DNA of 64,000 bases from Owenia fusiformis (Eukaryota; Annelida; Polychaeta; Sabellida; Oweniidae), in NCBI GenBank assembly GCA_903813345.2, contig CAIIXF020000009.1, forward strand, positions 33,855,259 through 33,919,258, written 5' to 3'. The translations under genes and the position numbers were made by a program. Shown here in pieces: positions 61,011 through 64,000 of the stretch (position 1 is the stretch's first letter; every line of letters starts with the position of its first letter). The notes under the pieces are model-generated. The model was not told where the DNA came from. It did no database searches and saw only the letters and a program-made list of their open reading frames with translations.

Positions 61011-64000
61011 GTAAGTGCCACTTACATCTTCCGAATTTAACTTTAAAAGTGTTAACTTTACGTCTACTTCTTGTATTGTAAAATATAGACCAGCAGTCTG
61101 AAGTTTTTATGGCACACACTGTGGAAAATATGATTTTTAAGCATCAAGTTGAATACCCGGAAAAGGTGAAGTAACCTTGACATGTGTATTCAATCTGACC
61201 CAAGGTCTCAGGATGATGTATTTTACTGATATTGAAAACATGTTGGAATGCCGCTTGTTTGGGTTGTATTACCTGTATTCTCCACAGAGTGGTCTCATAC
61301 TATTTACCTGGTAATATAAACCAACTCTTACAATCTCACCAGATAAACAAAGTCAGCCTTCCAGTAAAATTCACAATCTGTAACAAATGACAGGTGGTGA
61401 TATTTTGCATGTTAATGCCTTGTTATTTACTAAGTATGTGAAGCATTTATGTGACAAAGATAAAATCTTTACTTATCCAGTTATGCTTTCATCAATTTTA
61501 AAACATTCTTAGATTTATCATCAATATATTCATGAATGTTACTGTTTGAAACATCTTTTTAGAATAATTTTTAATGGTAAAGTACATGTACTTGTATTGA
61601 GGGGGTGGAACAGAGCATGCTATTAAAGCAAAATACTTGAGTATGATAGATTGTTATCTAACCATAGATTACATTTACATTTTTAGACAGTTGCATTTGC
61701 TGGTATCCATTCTAAACTGAACAGTTCTGAACTTATCAACAATTCTACCAATTCTTTCACCAGGAAATGTTTAGGTTGAGGTAGAAACATTTTAGTTGCA
61801 GTTACTTTGTATTGTGTCTACTTAATTGTGTATTAAAGCAGGTTTAGTGTCTGGAGGTATTTTCAACATGGTGGTTAAGTTAGTCAGAAAACAGAAAAGA
61901 AATTGGGTTTAGACAGTTCTGGAAAGAATTCTTGAAAATGAGTTTGAGGATAAAAGTTTGTCTCTGTTTCTTGAAATGTAATTGTCCACTGCAAAAATAA
62001 AATGAATAGCCAAGAATTTACCTGCCTTTTTATGAACTGAGTCCATATGACCTTCATAGGGATTGCCTTTCCATTGAGGGTCACCTTTGGTCTGTTACTC
62101 AGGGAGGCTGAAGGTCATGTAGACTATGCCGTCAAAATATCATAATTAGCTATTCAAAAATATTGAACATCTTGTAGGTTAACTTGATATAGGTTCATTA
62201 ATGCATTGATTATATTAAATGTTATCAATAATTATAATGGAGAAAGCAACAACTGATCTATTGATAGCAGAATTGATAAGATGTTGATATGAAGACCATA
62301 TATTCCAGTGAAGAGTACAAGTCAATGACCATCTGTAGCATGTTGAAGACTAACTCTTAATTGTCCGTGTCTGTTTCAAAACCAACATCAAAATGTTTTT
62401 CTAAAGAAACAAATAACAGATTAGATACTGTACTTTTATTCTGTCATTTATTTATTCCATCTTTTTTCTTTAATGCTGGTACAGAACTGATGTTATAACT
62501 TTGGAGTATTATTTTTCCCAATAAGGTCTACATATGTTCTCAATTTCATCATTGTTTGAAATGTACCTTGTTATCGAAAAGCCCTTTCTCAAATAAACTT
62601 TAAATAAAATGCTCAAATAGTTTTGAAGGCCACTTAGACCTCAGAAAATGGCCTTATTTCAAATAAACAGCCAAAAGTCAGACCAGTTCATTTCCCACCA
62701 AATACAAGGGGAAATATTGCAAAAAACATATCTCATGTAGAGAAGCTTTACCCTTATAAGCAAACATCATGGTCAAAATAAGCATGATTGCATGACGGAC
62801 ACATGAAACATTGAAAATAAGGAAGTTATGTTAAAGTGGCAACAAAGAAAGTTTAAGTTATTGGAAGCAATCTTTTGAAAAAGCATGACTACTGTTTCTA
62901 TTATAATCACAAATTAGGGATGTTGTCTTATTATCAGCAACTGTAGAAAGATGAAGTTAATTTCATATTTGATTTTTATTTCACTTGAGTCTTCAAAAAA
63001 TCAAATCTCCATTATTGAAATGGAATCCTTGCTAACTTCCTCTCCCTGAATGAAATTAACTCCATACTTCATCAATTTTTTTTTTCTTTTTGTTGCACCT
63101 TTAATTTATACTTTTACATGTCAAGCTGGATCAGGCTAATCCAGTGCTGATGGAAATGTTAGACATGTTGGGCATCATCTTGAAAAAAATAAGAGAATTG
63201 CATTGACCTTCTGTCTAAACAATTACTTTATACAGCTCAAGCTGATTATACATCTCATTGTAATATTTTAGATATACTCAAGTATGAATTCATATTACGA
63301 TATCTAAATACAGTATATCTCTATTTTCTGTTTTCAAGTTATCAGATACTCTTGTGTCTAAATAATGCCAGGAGGGAAATTAATATTGATTCCAATTAAT
63401 TCGAAACATTATAAATTATACACAACATTCTGCAAAGGTCAATTTGATTTTTTAATAAATTAATGATTATGGAAAAACTCTAACTATTCTTTTCATTTAT
63501 AAGTTTGTCATGAATTTTTAACCTGCTTGGTACTTTGGGTTAAGCTTAATGGGATTATCGATGTAGCTGTCACATTCAAGGCTCCACCCCATTCAAATAA
63601 GATATTTTGGATATTGCTTCAGAGGCAGGGGGCAGATATACCTGCATCAATTTTGACAGTGATGATTAAAATATGTAGCTTCTCATCGCATTTATAGTTT
63701 AGCTCTGGTAATTTTTCTTGCCTATCTATTTGCTGGATGAAAGGTATGTGGTCAGAATGCCTTGGCATCGTACTGGAAGCTACAATGCTTTATGAGCTGG
63801 ATATGATGTAAATCCATAATTCTAGTTTATTATCTAATTAAAATGGTGTCGGTTTACTGTATAATTAACCCAGTTATTAAAGGAATTTTTCCTGGCAAGA
63901 TGATAAAGAGAGATATTCCTCCTGTTTTGAAATTACAGGAAGTTAGGAAGAATATATCGTTTCTAGGGCCCTCTGACCGTGTTATTTAGTTACGCTGTTA
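61011..64000 (+). other. MRTF intron running off the window
   Basis: About 3 kb with no further exon recognised. It contains dispersed-repeat copy 6 and AT-rich DNA. No DDLFDILI-like or other transactivation-domain coding segment was seen on the plus strand. Confidence 0.7.
61376..61428 (+). repeat. Dispersed repeat family, copy 6
   Basis: AATCTGTAACAAATGACAGG, TGGTGATATTTTGCATGTTA, ATGCCTTGTTATTTA: a complete 3' core, lying 365 bp after the last visible MRTF exon. Confidence 0.7.

Noticed and set aside
1-64000. Retrovirus-like or LTR elements and Polintons
   Set aside because: No long terminal direct repeats, reverse-transcriptase, integrase, capsid or polymerase-like frames were seen.
1-64000. 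tRNA, rRNA or other structured RNA genes
   Set aside because: No convincing A/B-box pairs with a foldable cloverleaf and no ribosomal RNA segments were recognised by eye. A covariance-model search would be needed to exclude small RNAs.

Overview
This is a window of AT-rich animal nuclear DNA. It has long introns, many minisatellites, small terminal-inverted-repeat DNA transposons, and CpG that is sparse except in a few islands. Only one gene is recognised with confidence: the plus-strand orthologue of the myocardin-related transcription factor family (MRTF/MKL/myocardin). Seven exons lie between 45.8 and 61.0 kb, with fully compatible splice phases, and the 3' end runs off the window. RPEL actin-binding motifs joined to a SAP domain and a leucine zipper occur only in animals. 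The sequence divergence, the single-copy-like family member and the Tc1/mariner-type elements suggest a non-vertebrate, probably a marine invertebrate. I cannot fix the phylum.

Layout. Positions 1-45.8 kb are gene-poor: either the first intron of the MRTF gene or intergenic DNA upstream of it. This stretch holds a 1.09-kb Tc1/mariner-type MITE (1848-2934), a strictly 74-bp minisatellite (4.03-4.88 kb), several short tandem repeats, and three weak coding-like islands (19.05, 22.0 and 24.0 kb). It also holds a possible LINE/SINE 3' tail (29.7 kb), a second 74-bp-period array (37.3-37.8 kb) and a degenerate mariner with 194-bp inverted repeats (39.31-40.40 kb). A dispersed repeat family with a conserved 3' core has six copies across the window, all in the same orientation.

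The MRTF exons run in order. First come an N-terminal extension, RPEL1, a spacer and RPEL2. Next is RPEL3 with the basic nuclear-import region. A 2.6-kb exon follows with the basic box, Q-rich box, SAP domain, long Q/P/S-rich linker and leucine zipper. The last visible exon is T/S/Q-rich. In vertebrates the RPEL domain binds G-actin and holds the protein in the cytoplasm. On release it enters the nucleus and coactivates SRF through the basic/Q region. The C-terminal transactivation domain has not been reached by the window end.

The most interesting points are: a CpG-dense block (22 CpG in about 420 bp, then none in the next 400 bp) about 0.7 kb upstream of the spacer exon, which may be an internal promoter or enhancer; an intronic stop with two AATAAA signals just after the leucine-zipper exon, predicting a short MRTF without a transactivation domain; an in-frame alternative donor inside the zipper; coding minisatellites; an unusual cysteine-containing N-terminal extension; and intronic foldback elements next to the RPEL exons.
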